A stretch of DNA of 64,000 nucleotides from an uncultured Bacilli bacterium (GCA_944331895.1 CALVIX010000003.1:1-64000); one strand, 5' to 3'. Positions 49,448 to 61,752 are shown, counted from the first letter of the stretch. Notes: generated by a model not told the origin, from the sequence alone. Numbers and translations: made by a program.

Positions 49448-50596
49448 TTACTCTTCCTCACTATTTAATATATTATATTTATCGTCGAAAAATTGAAAAA
49501 ATGATTTCACCGCTGAAATAATCGGCGTTGAAACAACCATTCCGACAATTCCCCAGAAGTGACCGAAAATCAAAAGTCCCAACATGATCGTAACTGGATG
49601 TAATTTTGTCGTACGACTCATGATCAACGGCTGTAAAAAATTTCCTTCCAAGAATTGAATAACGACAATGACGAGCAAAGTCAAAAGTCCGATCGTAGGA
49701 CTCTGAGAGAATCCGACGATAACTGCTGGTGCTCCGCCTATATATGGTCCCGCATATGGAATGATATTGGTGATTCCACAGAACAACCCAAACAATACAA
49801 AACCTTTTAATCCGACAATCCATAAAAAGAACGTCGTAATGATAAAGATGAAAGTACAGTCCAAAAGAGCACCTTGCACAAAATTTCTCATAGATTCATT
49901 CATGCGTGATAATAACTCCTTCGTATCTGATTGAATTCTAGGTGGAATAAATACCATCAACATATCGTGAACTCCATCGAAACTCACGAGTAAGTAAAAT
50001 CCAATAATCAATCCAATGACAAAAATCCCAATACCTGAAAAAATAGATTGTACAACATCGATCGTTATGTTTGGAAGATCTTTCGTCAACCCAATTCCAA
50101 ATTCATTGATCTGCGAAAAAATATCCTTTTTCATCGCGATCGCATCGAAGTTTTCAATATGATCTAACTGATCAAAGACTCCATCTAACCATCCTTTAAT
50201 GTTATCAAATATACTTGGCAACATGTTGACAAAATCGTTGATCTGTTGCGATAAAATCGGAATGATCGCGCCAATTACGATCGCGAGAGCTCCCAAAAAT
50301 AACACATAGGTAATAAACGCTCCAAGGCCTCTATGAATTCCTTTTTGCTGTAGGAAACTGACAAACGGATGAAACAACCAAGCGATCAAGAGCCCTACAA
50401 ATAAAGGTGATACAACCCCTAGAATCGTAAATAAAAACGACTTGACATTCCACTCCTTAAAAATCATGGTAATCGCATAAATACCAATAATTGCAATCAA
50501 AATGTAAGCGATCTTTAAAATATTTTTAGAAAGTCCTATGACTTCATTTAAACTTTTATAGTCCACTTCTTTTTCTTTGTTGCGTCTACCTAACAT
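49448..50596 (-). CDS. AI-2E family transporter (PerM/YdbI-like)
   Basis: Membrane protein of 382 aa with seven to eight predicted TM helices, the family pattern being GVVSPLFVGLLIAWLFHPFV early, LLVSFDGVHDMLMVFIPPRI in the middle and GITNIIPYAGPYIGGAPAVIVG plus VSTPIISAVKSFF late. Members export small molecules or act in Na+/H+ exchange; the name comes from TqsA, and autoinducer-2 transport should not be assumed here. ATG 50596 follows GAGGTG and is preferred to the GTG three codons upstream. It ends one base before the kinase-like gene. Confidence 0.9.
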   Translation of the reverse strand: MLGRRNKEKEVDYKSLNEVIGLSKNILKIAYILIAIIGIYAITMIFKEWNVKSFLFTILGVVSPLFVGLLIAWLFHPFVSFLQQKGIHRGLGAFITYVLFLGALAIVIGAIIPILSQQINDFVNMLPSIFDNIKGWLDGVFDQLDHIENFDAIAMKKDIFSQINEFGIGLTKDLPNITIDVVQSIFSGIGIFVIGLIIGFYLLVSFDGVHDMLMVFIPPRIQSDTKELLSRMNESMRNFVQGALLDCTFIFIITTFFLWIVGLKGFVLFGLFCGITNIIPYAGPYIGGAPAVIVGFSQSPTIGLLTLLVIVVIQFLEGNFLQPLIMSRTTKLHPVTIMLGLLIFGHFWGIVGMVVSTPIISAVKSFFQFFDDKYNILNSEEE

Positions 50597-50643
50597 AAGT
50601 TTCACCTCATTCTTAGTATATCATTATACGCCTTTATTGTAAA

Positions 50644-50669
50644 TAAAAAAACCATTGTTTTTCAATGGT
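50644..50669 (-). terminator. terminator of the GNAT gene
   Basis: ACCATTG (50651-50657) pairs with CAATGGT (50663-50669); the minus strand continues into seven Ts. Confidence 0.8.
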
Positions 50670-50687
50670 GCAAAGTCTATATTTTCA

Positions 50688-51188
50688 TCAATTTTCGACA
50701 ATTGTTTTTCTTTTTTTCTGAAGATGTTTCTCACCAAACTTTTTCACTAAATCTTTTTGACATACAAGATAACTCCCTTCATTCGAAGCAATTTCATACT
50801 GCATCCTCATTGCAACACGTAAAGATGCTTCATGATCACGTGGAATTTCCAATATCGTTTTTTGAACACCCTGCTCGTATAAAAGTCGCTCCATCTTTTC
50901 TATCATCCGATCGATATGTCCCCAACCGCGATATTCTGGTAAGAGACAATAAAGTAATTCTGCTTCTTTTGTGTTAGAAGAAAAACCGTAAGAGATCCAA
51001 CCGATGTAATCATTCTCTTCTTTTACGTAGTAATTATGATAGTAATGGTTTGTCTTTTCAAATCGTTTCAAATAATTATAATCGTACGAGAAACATTCAA
51101 AAATATTGCGAATATCTTCTACTTGTAATAATGACTGAATAAATTTTTTCTGCATTTTACTATCTTCTTTAAACTTCCGAAATTTCAT
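50688..51188 (-). CDS. GNAT family N-acetyltransferase
   Basis: Predicted acetyltransferase of 166 aa. The core runs from about residue 60: DYIGWISYGFSSNTKEAELLYCLLPEYRGWG, where PEYRGWG stands for the acetyl-CoA-binding R/Q-x-x-G-x-G/A motif, then a helix and TILEIPRDHEASLRVAMRMQYE, typical of the last GNAT strand-helix. The N-terminal part is Lys/Phe rich. ATG 51188 follows AGGTGATC; a longer frame begins ten codons upstream without a better site. Single gene; substrate unknown. Confidence 0.8.
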   Translation of the reverse strand: MKFRKFKEDSKMQKKFIQSLLQVEDIRNIFECFSYDYNYLKRFEKTNHYYHNYYVKEENDYIGWISYGFSSNTKEAELLYCLLPEYRGWGHIDRMIEKMERLLYEQGVQKTILEIPRDHEASLRVAMRMQYEIASNEGSYLVCQKDLVKKFGEKHLQKKRKTIVEN

Positions 51189-51235
51189 AAGATCACCTAG
51201 TGACGTATTATAACACAAATCTCTCTTTTATCAAA

Positions 51236-51266
51236 TAAAAAGAACTTATACACTCATAAGTTCTTC
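51236..51266 (-). terminator. terminator of frr
   Basis: AGAACTTAT (51241-51249) pairs with ATAAGTTCT (51256-51264); the minus strand continues TTTTTAT. The stop codon is in the hairpin. Confidence 0.8.
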
Positions 51267-51794
51267 TTCTTTAACTTTTAATTTCTCATCAATGATCTTA
51301 TTATAGCGATTAATCAACTCTTGAACATCCTCTTGACCATCTTTTTTGTCGTCTTCTGTCATATCATCCGCTTTTTTAATATCGTTATTTGCATCTTGTC
51401 TTGCATTACGAAGCGCGATACGAGCATCTTCAGCAATCTGCTTCGCTTGTTTTACATATTCTCTTCTCGTCTCCTCTGTCAATGCAGGAATATTTAAGAT
51501 AATTACTTCTCCATTGTTATTTGGCGTAAGTCCAATATTAGCTTCGTAGATTCCCTTTTCAATTGCATTTAAACAAGAGCGGTCAAATGGTTTAATAGAA
51601 AGTTGACGTGCTTCAGGTATAGAAATCGTCGCTAATTGTTGTAATGGAGTTGGAGTTCCATAATACTCTACCATCACGCTATGTAAAATGGCTGGATTAG
51701 CTCTACCTGCTCTAATATTAGTAAGACGCTTTTCCATGTTTTCAATCGCCTGTTGCATCGCTGTTTCTGCTTCTAATAAAATGTCATCTATCAT
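51246..51794 (-). CDS. frr: ribosome recycling factor
   Basis: With EF-G, splits post-termination ribosomes into subunits. The 182-aa protein is a three-helix bundle with a small beta domain, and shows the family signatures RLTNIRAGRANPAILHSVMV, YYGTPTPLQQLATISIPEAR, LSIKPFDRSCLNAIEKGI and EETRREYVKQAKQIAEDARIALRN. GGAG lies before the ATG. In Bacillus frr follows tsf and pyrH; here it is separated from them. The EF-G gene is at the far end of this window. Confidence 0.95.
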   Translation of the reverse strand: MIDDILLEAETAMQQAIENMEKRLTNIRAGRANPAILHSVMVEYYGTPTPLQQLATISIPEARQLSIKPFDRSCLNAIEKGIYEANIGLTPNNNGEVIILNIPALTEETRREYVKQAKQIAEDARIALRNARQDANNDIKKADDMTEDDKKDGQEDVQELINRYNKIIDEKLKVKEEELMSV

Positions 51795-51835
51795 AATTCA
51801 TTCTCCTTTATCTCTACTCTTATTATACGAATAAT

Positions 51836-52840
51836 TTATTTTAGTGTCAATTGTTTTTCTCGGACTTCCTGATACTCTGTTTCACACGGAATATTGGTAA
51901 GCATCAGCATCTCACAGTCTGATACATCCTCTCGAATAAGAGGATTAGAATATGGCTTAAATGCTTTTAAAATCTCATAAATATCTTGCATTCTTTTTTG
52001 ATTGATTCCCAATGCATATACATCAAATAAATTTCTTAAAGCAGTTCTATATTCTACACTATAAAGCATCAAGTAATTTTGAATAATTCGTTTTTCCAAT
52101 TGTATTTGATGACTCTCTAAAATTCCTTTCTCAGCATAGTTCACTGCGATTTGTCCATATTCATTTAACAAGCGATAAGCATCTGTTAAATTAGATGTCA
52201 TCGATAATCCGTTTTGATGACGTATGTAAATATATACGTAGGTTGGAATATCTACTACTATTTTTGCATCCGCATATGCATATAAATTAAAAAGATGATC
52301 TTCTCCTTGTTGTAAATTAACAAAATAATGATCTTTTATTAATGTCTTTTTATAAAGGGCACTCCACATTGGAATATTTTGAGATTGAAATGATTGTTTG
52401 CTTGGGCCATCGAACTGTCTTCCAAAAAAGCCTAGTGGCATAGAACAAATTTCTAAAGCATGTTTTATATCTTCATCATATAAACTATAAAAGTGTCCTC
52501 TCACAATATCAGCGTTTTCCATTTCTGCTGCCCATGCCATATCTGCTATTCCATTTGGAGTAACATAATCATCAGCATCGACAAAGTAAACATATTCTCC
52601 TGTCGCTTCTTGAAACCCATGTCTTCGTGCATAAGTAACTCCAAGTTTTTCCTCTTTCACGACTTTAACCCTGGGATCGATCATTTGGTAGTAACTTACT
52701 TTTTCATAACTACGATCCGTTGAAGCATTATCGACAAAAATGATCTCTAAATCTTTATAATTCGAACGATATAGAGACGTATAAAGTCTCTCGATCGTAT
52801 TTTCTGCATTGTGCATCGGAATAATTACGCTTACTAACAT
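51836..52840 (-). CDS. family 2 glycosyltransferase (copy 2)
   Basis: GT-A fold glycosyltransferase of 334 aa for surface polysaccharide synthesis. The N-terminus shows SVIIPMHNAENTIERL, IIFVDNASTDRSYE and VYFVDADDY with the DxD metal site. The C-terminal third is helical without a TM anchor, so the enzyme is cytosolic or peripheral. It begins directly after the stop of its tandem paralogue, with GGTGAG as ribosome site, showing coupled translation. The two share the whole layout, suggesting duplication and divergence. Acceptor and sugar unknown. Confidence 0.87.
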   Translation of the reverse strand: MLVSVIIPMHNAENTIERLYTSLYRSNYKDLEIIFVDNASTDRSYEKVSYYQMIDPRVKVVKEEKLGVTYARRHGFQEATGEYVYFVDADDYVTPNGIADMAWAAEMENADIVRGHFYSLYDEDIKHALEICSMPLGFFGRQFDGPSKQSFQSQNIPMWSALYKKTLIKDHYFVNLQQGEDHLFNLYAYADAKIVVDIPTYVYIYIRHQNGLSMTSNLTDAYRLLNEYGQIAVNYAEKGILESHQIQLEKRIIQNYLMLYSVEYRTALRNLFDVYALGINQKRMQDIYEILKAFKPYSNPLIREDVSDCEMLMLTNIPCETEYQEVREKQLTLK

Positions 52841-53755
52841 CTATCTCACCACTTTCTGTTTACAGTTTACAGCTTCATTTAAATTCAACAATCGAATGAT
52901 ATCATCTACTTCCTGTTTCATTTCTTTTAGTTTAGAATACGAATATGGACTTTTCTCTGCTCCATGATATAACGAAGCGAGTTTTAACTTCAGAAATAAA
53001 AGTTGTTTTAATATCAGACGATTTAGACTATTTTCATATTGTTCCATCCATCCCATTTTAATACACTCTTGATAAAGTTTAACTGCATAGTGCATAAATG
53101 TATAAGGTTCCACCGCGTAATGATTAGAAGATAATCCACTATCTTTCATTTGATAAAAATAAACAGGTTCTGAAATACATACCACTCTATTTGCATTTAA
53201 AAATGCATGCCAGTTAAATAGATGGTCTTCGAATTGATTCAAGGGAACGAAGAAGTCATCTCTAATACAAGATCTACGGTATAGATGTTGCCAAAGTGGT
53301 GCCGAAATTCCCTCGAGATCATGAATTTCCCACTTACTATAAGGACTCTTCTCTACACTTCGTCGGACAATGGTTGCTAATTGATGATCATTCAAGTAAG
53401 TATTATAATTTCCTTCGACGATATCTGCATTCGTCTTGATCGCTGTTTCTACTAAATATGAAATACCATTTGGTGCAACGCAATCATCACTGTCGATAAA
53501 ATATAGATATTCTCCATTTGATGCATGAAATCCTTTCTTTCGCGCATAACTAACTCCTTGTGTCGGCTCTTTTAAAACTCGTACACGTGGATCATTTTTA
53601 GCAAAAAAGCAAGCTTTTTCATAACTGTGATCTTGTGAATTATTATCGACAAAAATAATTTCTAGACTGTCGTATTCTTGATATTGTAATGAAGCATATA
53701 AATTGTCTAAATACTTTTCCGCATTATACATTGGTATGATCACACTTACTAGCAT
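52841..53755 (-). CDS. family 2 glycosyltransferase (copy 1)
   Basis: GT-A fold glycosyltransferase of 304 aa, paralogue of the next gene. SVIIPMYNAEKYLDNL, IIFVDNNSQDHSYEKA, VRVLKEPTQGVSYARKKG and LYFIDSDDCV (DxD site) are in the same order as in its neighbour. AGGAGAGG precedes the ATG. Behind a strong promoter with an extended -10. Together the two likely build two sugar linkages of one glycan, though no other polysaccharide gene is adjacent. Confidence 0.87.
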   Translation of the reverse strand: MLVSVIIPMYNAEKYLDNLYASLQYQEYDSLEIIFVDNNSQDHSYEKACFFAKNDPRVRVLKEPTQGVSYARKKGFHASNGEYLYFIDSDDCVAPNGISYLVETAIKTNADIVEGNYNTYLNDHQLATIVRRSVEKSPYSKWEIHDLEGISAPLWQHLYRRSCIRDDFFVPLNQFEDHLFNWHAFLNANRVVCISEPVYFYQMKDSGLSSNHYAVEPYTFMHYAVKLYQECIKMGWMEQYENSLNRLILKQLLFLKLKLASLYHGAEKSPYSYSKLKEMKQEVDDIIRLLNLNEAVNCKQKVVR

Positions 53756-53787
53756 ACAACCCTCTCCTTTTTCATTTCTAGGTGTGT

Positions 53788-53815
53788 ATTATACCATACC
53801 AATTTTATTTGTCAA
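53788..53815 (-). promoter_or_regulatory. promoter of the GT2 pair
   Basis: Minus-strand TTGACA (53810-53815), 16-base spacer, TATAAT (53788-53793) with TGG before it (extended -10). Confidence 0.8.
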
Positions 53816-53834
53816 AAAAAAGAAGTCTCCTTCT
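53813..53834 (-). terminator. terminator of priA
   Basis: AGAAG and CTTCT pair around a four-base loop (53821-53834) and the minus strand runs into eight Ts; it overlaps the -35 of the GT2 promoter. Confidence 0.65.
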
Positions 53835-53837
53835 TTT

Positions 53838-56006
53838 TTATAAGCGCATTGGTGATAGATCAATATCTAAATTCACTTTGCGATGTGGTTGATAAAGGTC
53901 GATTAAAAAATGACACATTTGCAATAAAGGCTTCGTATGTTTATACTTTATCATAATTTGAACAGAGTATATTTGATTTACCTTTGGCATAGAAGATGCA
54001 TTAGGTCCTAAAATAATCTGATCCTTTTCATTTTCCTTACGTAAATACTTCGCGATCTTGGTAATTTCCTTCCATACTTCCTTTTCGTCTTTTCCCGTCA
54101 TTTTAATGAGTGCTAAATTTTGATATGGTGGATACCCTAGTTTTTTTCGCAATGACATCTCCTGCTGATAGAAGGCCTGATAATCATGCTTGGCAGCTGT
54201 TTTTATACTGTAATGATCTATATTAAAGGCTTGAATCATAACTTTACCAGGTTTTTCTGCACGTCCTGCTCTCCCTGCAACTTGATTTAATAACTGAAAT
54301 GTTCTCTCTGCGCTGCGAAAGTCAGGTAAGTTCAAAGAGGCATCTCCATTGATCACACCAACTAAAGTAACATTAGGAAAATCTAATCCTTTCGCAATCA
54401 TCTGCGTTCCAATTAAAATATCATATTCATGATTCTGAAAAGAACGAATAATCTTCTCATGGCTTCCCTTTCGGGTTGTCGTATCGATATCCATGCGGAT
54501 CACTCTCGCGTTTGGATAACGCTCTTCTATCATTTCCACTAACTTCTCAGTTCCAAGACCTCGCCCATTGATATCATGTTCATGACAAACAGGACACTCT
54601 GTTAACAATCTCGTTCCATACCCACAATAATGACATCGCATCGTATGACTTGTTTTGTGATATGTAAGTGGTATATCACAATTTGGACAATTATGGACAA
54701 ACCCACAGTGATGACAGGAAATGACCGTTTGATATCCCCTTCGATTTAAAAGAAGAATCGTCTGTTCCTTCTTTTCCAAACGATCTTGGATTGCATCTTC
54801 CAATGCAGAAGACAAAATCGAATGCCCTTTTTTTATCTCTTTTCGCATGTCAATACGAATCACTTCAGGTAAATTAGAAGAAACACGATGATGCATCTCC
54901 AACAAGTGATAAATACCTGTTTTCGCACGTGTATAACTTTCAATTTGGGGAGTCGCACTTCCTAAGATGACTGGAATTTGATAATACTGTCCTCTTTTGA
55001 GTGCAATATCGATCGCATGATACTTCGGATGATTTTCTTGCTTATAAGTCATAGAATGTTCTTCATCTATGATAATCATCCCAAGATTCGTAAATGGAGC
55101 AAAAATCGCACTGCGAGCACCAATTACAATATGGACTTCTCCATTTTCGATCTTTCTCCATTCATCATATTTCTCTCCTTGTGATAAACGACTATGTAAA
55201 ATAGCAATATCAGATCCAAACCTCTTTTTAAAATGATCTACCATCTGTGGCGTTAAACTGATTTCTGGAACAAGTACAATTGCTTCTTTTCCTTCTTTTA
55301 CAACTTCGCCAATCCACTGCATATAAACTTCTGTCTTCCCGCTTCCCGTTACTCCATGTAATAAACAAGGATAAAACTGAGTTCGATGAGAAAATACATC
55401 CTCCCAAACTTTTTCTTGTTCTTCAGTCAAAGGAAATGGTTTTTCCAATACATCGACTTCATCTTGTAATCTGTAAACTTCTTCCTGAAACTCAGTTAAT
55501 ACCTCTTTTTTAATTAACGTTTGTACTGCCGAAGCAGAAATATTACATGCTTCTTTTTTTTCAATATATGTACGCATTTCAAATAAATCTAAAATCTTCT
55601 TTTGAAGTGGCGTCTCATTTCCACTCACTTTATTTATCTTCAAATATGTTTGATATTTCTTAGGAACTGAAACCCCAACGCGTGCCTTTAATGCGGTAGG
55701 AAGCATCGTTTGATAACAAAAAATTTTCTTAGAAAGCGTCTTTTTACTCATATAATCGCCAAGCTTTAAAAGTTCTTCTGTCAATACTGGTTTTTCATCT
55801 ATCATCGTTTCTATTTCTTTCAATTCGTACGTTCCATTTTGTTCTTCCAAAAGTGCTGTCACAAACCCTTCCAAAGTCTGCTTTCCAAAAGGAACACGAA
55901 CTCGACATCCTACTTTTATTTTTGGCTCCATTTCTCTTGGAACGAGGTAAGAAAATGTCTGATCTATATTTTTGGCTTTGCTCTCCGTTAGTACTTCTGC
56001 TATCAT
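53838..56006 (-). CDS. priA: primosomal protein N' (PriA helicase)
   Basis: Replication-restart helicase that recognises branched DNA and reloads the replisome. The 722-aa protein has an N-terminal DNA-binding domain (IAEVLTESKAKNIDQTFSYL), Walker A LLHGVTGSGKTEVYM, DEEH box MIIIDEEHSMTYKQ, helicase motif VI region QVAGRAGRAEKPG, and a zinc-binding insertion with eight Cys in CHHCGFVHNCPNCD and MRCHYCGYG...CPVCHEHD. Start ATG 56006 with GAGGTGAG upstream. Monocistronic here; in Bacillus it sits with coaBC and fmt. Confidence 0.95.
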   Translation of the reverse strand: MIAEVLTESKAKNIDQTFSYLVPREMEPKIKVGCRVRVPFGKQTLEGFVTALLEEQNGTYELKEIETMIDEKPVLTEELLKLGDYMSKKTLSKKIFCYQTMLPTALKARVGVSVPKKYQTYLKINKVSGNETPLQKKILDLFEMRTYIEKKEACNISASAVQTLIKKEVLTEFQEEVYRLQDEVDVLEKPFPLTEEQEKVWEDVFSHRTQFYPCLLHGVTGSGKTEVYMQWIGEVVKEGKEAIVLVPEISLTPQMVDHFKKRFGSDIAILHSRLSQGEKYDEWRKIENGEVHIVIGARSAIFAPFTNLGMIIIDEEHSMTYKQENHPKYHAIDIALKRGQYYQIPVILGSATPQIESYTRAKTGIYHLLEMHHRVSSNLPEVIRIDMRKEIKKGHSILSSALEDAIQDRLEKKEQTILLLNRRGYQTVISCHHCGFVHNCPNCDIPLTYHKTSHTMRCHYCGYGTRLLTECPVCHEHDINGRGLGTEKLVEMIEERYPNARVIRMDIDTTTRKGSHEKIIRSFQNHEYDILIGTQMIAKGLDFPNVTLVGVINGDASLNLPDFRSAERTFQLLNQVAGRAGRAEKPGKVMIQAFNIDHYSIKTAAKHDYQAFYQQEMSLRKKLGYPPYQNLALIKMTGKDEKEVWKEITKIAKYLRKENEKDQIILGPNASSMPKVNQIYSVQIMIKYKHTKPLLQMCHFLIDLYQPHRKVNLDIDLSPMRL

Positions 56007-56068
56007 AGTCTCACCTCTTTATCCTACTATATCATTCTAAACAAAAGATCGTCAACAAAAAAAGATTT

Positions 56069-57229
56069 CTAAAAAACCTTTTTCCTCTTTTGAAATTGAA
56101 TTAACTCTTCCACATCTTCTCCGATTTTATAAAAAATAGGTGTGGGAAATCTTTCCATTAAATCTTCGTTAAAATGTGGCACAAACACACCTTCTTCAAC
56201 GTCTTCTAAAAACATATTTCCATAAGTTGCCAACACTTTGTTATCTTTTAAATATTCATTATTATTCGCGTAGCAATATTGATTTATCATTTTTAAAATT
56301 TCATAAATTAAATTAGAGTAATCTACATTGATTCCCGTTTCTAAAAGATCGGATAAAAAATCGGTAAGTGCAAATAATCGATCAGGATTTAATGTAGGAT
56401 CAATTAAGCGTAGTTCATTTTTTACGAAATTAAAATTGCCTGTATTATTCGCAACATGAAATAAATTAGGATCGATCATTTCAGATAACATGGATATCAC
56501 CAAAGCTGGCACTTTATAGTATAAATCATCGATCAGAGGATACCCATAATACTCTGCCGAGATTAAATCAGCAAGCCCCTCCGTCGTTTTATATCCAATT
56601 TCAGAATTTTTTTGAACGCCACAACTTCCCTTTTCTTTGTGATTTGTAAGTAAATGTATCTTTTCATGATCCAAAAGAAATTGTTCTTTTTCTTGATATC
56701 CCAACAAGTTGCATGATTGATCATAAGTTCCCGAAAAATTATCGCGAAAATCTTTTTGCCTCATGCGTACAGTTCGATAAAGTTCGTATAATCTTTTAAA
56801 GTCCATGCAAGGAGCTGTCTTCAAATAATAGTTTAATTGATAAAGCTGATCTTTTTCCCACTGTGATAGTCTTTTATTTTTCTCAATTGCTTGATTTAAC
56901 AATAAAATTCTTTCTCTTTTTGACATTGTCTTAATGTCTATACTTTTTTTATTAAATGGATTTTCAAAAGAAATAATAAATTCTCTTCCACGTTGAATTA
57001 AGTATTGTAATTCTTCCTTCATACAATATAATACTATCATATACTGATGACCAAAGTTAATACCTTCACTATGAAGTAAATGTGCGTTATGATTATTCCC
57101 TTCATATTCGCCTAGAAATGTATCGACAAGTTGGCTTCCTCGAAACAGATAAGTTTCTGATTCGTATGAATATGATACTTCGATCGTTTCTCCATGATAT
57201 TCGATTTTTCCTAAATATAATTCATTCAT
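56069..57229 (-). CDS. hypothetical protein with HExxH metallopeptidase-like motif (B)
   Basis: The 386-aa product has no export signal. LLDHEKIHLLTNH near residue 185 is an HExxH zinc site, and TTEGLADLISAEYYGYP about 30 residues on supplies a Glu at the position of a third ligand, the gluzincin arrangement. The N-terminus (LYLGKIEYHGETIEVSYSY) is a small beta unit; the C-terminal half is helical. No family is recognised. It is unrelated in order to the other HExxH protein (38296-39321), apart from the motif. GAGGGG precedes the ATG. Single gene. Confidence 0.62.
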   Translation of the reverse strand: MNELYLGKIEYHGETIEVSYSYESETYLFRGSQLVDTFLGEYEGNNHNAHLLHSEGINFGHQYMIVLYCMKEELQYLIQRGREFIISFENPFNKKSIDIKTMSKRERILLLNQAIEKNKRLSQWEKDQLYQLNYYLKTAPCMDFKRLYELYRTVRMRQKDFRDNFSGTYDQSCNLLGYQEKEQFLLDHEKIHLLTNHKEKGSCGVQKNSEIGYKTTEGLADLISAEYYGYPLIDDLYYKVPALVISMLSEMIDPNLFHVANNTGNFNFVKNELRLIDPTLNPDRLFALTDFLSDLLETGINVDYSNLIYEILKMINQYCYANNNEYLKDNKVLATYGNMFLEDVEEGVFVPHFNEDLMERFPTPIFYKIGEDVEELIQFQKRKKVF

Positions 57230-57264
57230 GCAATCCCCTCACATAGTGGTCTATTATAACAAAA

Positions 57265-57292
57265 ATAAAACAGAATGAAAAGATCATTCTGT
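57265..57292 (-). terminator. terminator of the 115-aa membrane protein gene
   Basis: ACAGAATGA (57270-57278) pairs with TCATTCTGT (57284-57292); minus strand continues TTTTATT. Confidence 0.7.
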
Positions 57293-57300
57293 CGTTTTAA

Positions 57301-57648
57301 CTAAAACACTCCGAACAATTCTGCAACGAAATTAACCATAAACGACTGTACGACAATCGTTGTCAATACTGAAAAAGCTGCAAAACTTATTTTGATAAAA
57401 GCATTCTTTTTTTCCTCGATGGAACTAATGATATAAAATAGTGCTATAACAAAAATTAAAATATTATCTATCCAAAGCAAAATATTAAATGGTGTAGAAA
57501 CTAATAGTTCATTGAGTCCCATCGTATCATAGGAACAATTATAAATCATGTTAGTAAATAATAGTGCATTGATTACAAGACTAATACCTGTTAAAACAAC
57601 TAAAATAATTCCTACCATCTGATTAAAATTTTTAATCTCTCTTTTCAT
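57301..57648 (-). CDS. small membrane protein, 115 aa, unknown
   Basis: Three predicted TM helices (VGIILVVLTGISLVINALLF; ILLWIDNILIFVIALFYIIS; FAAFSVLTTIVVQSFMVNFV) with a short outer loop containing a Cys. No family is recognised. AGGAGG lies before the ATG. Single gene with its own terminator, between eno and HExxH protein B. Confidence 0.6.
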   Translation of the reverse strand: MKREIKNFNQMVGIILVVLTGISLVINALLFTNMIYNCSYDTMGLNELLVSTPFNILLWIDNILIFVIALFYIISSIEEKKNAFIKISFAAFSVLTTIVVQSFMVNFVAELFGVF

Positions 57649-57680
57649 CTTGTCCTCCTATTATCATTATAACACGATCA

Positions 57681-60271
<2,591 letters not shown>

Positions 60272-60469
60272 GTTTTCACCTTCCTATTTCATTATAACAT
60301 TATTCTTTTTCTTTGTTAATATACAGACATTTTCTTGACAAAAAAACATGTGCGATATATCTTCTAATTTCGACAAAAATACAAGTAAAAAGGTGTTTTT
60401 TTCTCAATCTCGTCTTTATGTTTTACATAATCCATGATATAATATTTCTATAAGAGAGGATGAGGGGCA

Positions 60470-61720
60470 ATGTCTATTAGAGAGTTATCTACAGAAGAGT
60501 TCAATCTATTTATCAACGCATTTCAAAAGACAAGCGTGTATCAGACAAGCGAATATGCTCTTGCTATGAGTCATCAAGAATATCAATCTTTATTATTAGG
60601 TCTCGTAGATGAACACAGTAACATTTATGGCGCCACTTTAATCCTCGTCGAAAAATTAGGTGGTTTTAAATATGCAACCGCACCACGTGGGTTCTTAATC
60701 GATTATAACAATCCTGAACTCATATCCATCTTTACGAAAGAAATCAAAAAATATCTCGGAAAAAAAGATATTATTGCAGTTAAAATCGCACCAATCATCG
60801 AACGCATGCGATATCAGATCAACGAAAAAACAAAAACAACGACGACAAACTATGATACAACGTTCGATGTACTCAAAAAAAACGGATACTTTCACATGGG
60901 ATATAACAATTACTTTGAATCTATACTACCTAGATACGAAGCAGAATTAAAATTAAATGTTCCATACTATACTCTGTTTGAACAACTCAATCCAGAACTA
61001 CAAGAACACATTCGTTTTTCTGAACAAATGGGAGTTAAAATATATAAAGGTAATCAAAATCACCTAGAATACTTATATTTAGAAGTAAAAGATGAATATC
61101 CAAGGGATTTAAATTTCTTGAAACAATTTTATCAGTACTTTGATACAAGGCAAGCAGTTGAATTTTACTATGCCAAGTTAGACACGGAAGTTTACTTGAA
61201 AAAATCACAAGAACTCTATCAAGAATACGAGGCAAGATCAAATGAACTCAATACTCTTTTATTAAGACAAGATCTTTCAAAAGAAAAAGTGATCAATGAA
61301 AAAATGCGTGTTGATCGTTTATTCGATCAATATAAAAATCAGCTGATTCAAGCAACAAATCTTCTAAGAGAATATCCAAAAGGAGTGATTTTATCTTCCC
61401 TACTCATCGTTAAACATAAAAAAACAGTCTATACTATACTCGATGGTTATAATCACCAAATGAAAGAATTTTCAGCAAGACATTTACTCTTCTGGAAAGT
61501 AATCGAAAAATATTCTCGGCTCGGATTTGAGACATTTAACTTTGGTGGCGTTGCGAACCCGACATTAGCGGAAAATAAAATGAAAGAATTAAACGACTTT
61601 AAAACTTCTTTTCATACTGAGATCGTCGAATACATTGGTGATTTAGAACTTATTACAAATGCACCACTCTATTTCATGTATCGCAATACAGCACCACTTA
61701 AAAATATATTTAGTAAATAA
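60470..61720 (+). CDS. FemAB/MurM-type peptidoglycan aminoacyltransferase (copy 2)
   Basis: Second Fem-type transferase, 416 aa, a distant paralogue of 26537-27778. The first half has YQTSEYALAMSHQEYQSLLL and YATAPRGFLIDYNNPEL; the arm with Gln/Glu/Lys-rich coiled coil is at about 240-285; the second half has LLFWKVIEKYSRLGFETFNF and GGVANPTLAENKMKE, ending FKTSFHTEIVEYIGDLEL. GAGGGG precedes the ATG and TGATATAAT gives an extended -10. Two Fem enzymes often add successive residues of a dipeptide bridge, as FemA and FemB do. Confidence 0.87.
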   Translation: MSIRELSTEEFNLFINAFQKTSVYQTSEYALAMSHQEYQSLLLGLVDEHSNIYGATLILVEKLGGFKYATAPRGFLIDYNNPELISIFTKEIKKYLGKKDIIAVKIAPIIERMRYQINEKTKTTTTNYDTTFDVLKKNGYFHMGYNNYFESILPRYEAELKLNVPYYTLFEQLNPELQEHIRFSEQMGVKIYKGNQNHLEYLYLEVKDEYPRDLNFLKQFYQYFDTRQAVEFYYAKLDTEVYLKKSQELYQEYEARSNELNTLLLRQDLSKEKVINEKMRVDRLFDQYKNQLIQATNLLREYPKGVILSSLLIVKHKKTVYTILDGYNHQMKEFSARHLLFWKVIEKYSRLGFETFNFGGVANPTLAENKMKELNDFKTSFHTEIVEYIGDLELITNAPLYFMYRNTAPLKNIFSK

Positions 61721-61747
61721 ACGTGAGAAAATATCTCACGTTTTTAT
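61718..61747 (+). terminator. terminator of FemAB copy 2
   Basis: ACGTGAGA (61721-61728) pairs with TCTCACGT (61734-61741), followed by Ts. Confidence 0.8.
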
Positions 61748-61752
61748 TTAAC

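Noticed and set aside
49448-50596. Autoinducer-2 quorum-sensing exporter
   Set aside because: The family name is historical; nothing else in the window points to AI-2 signalling.
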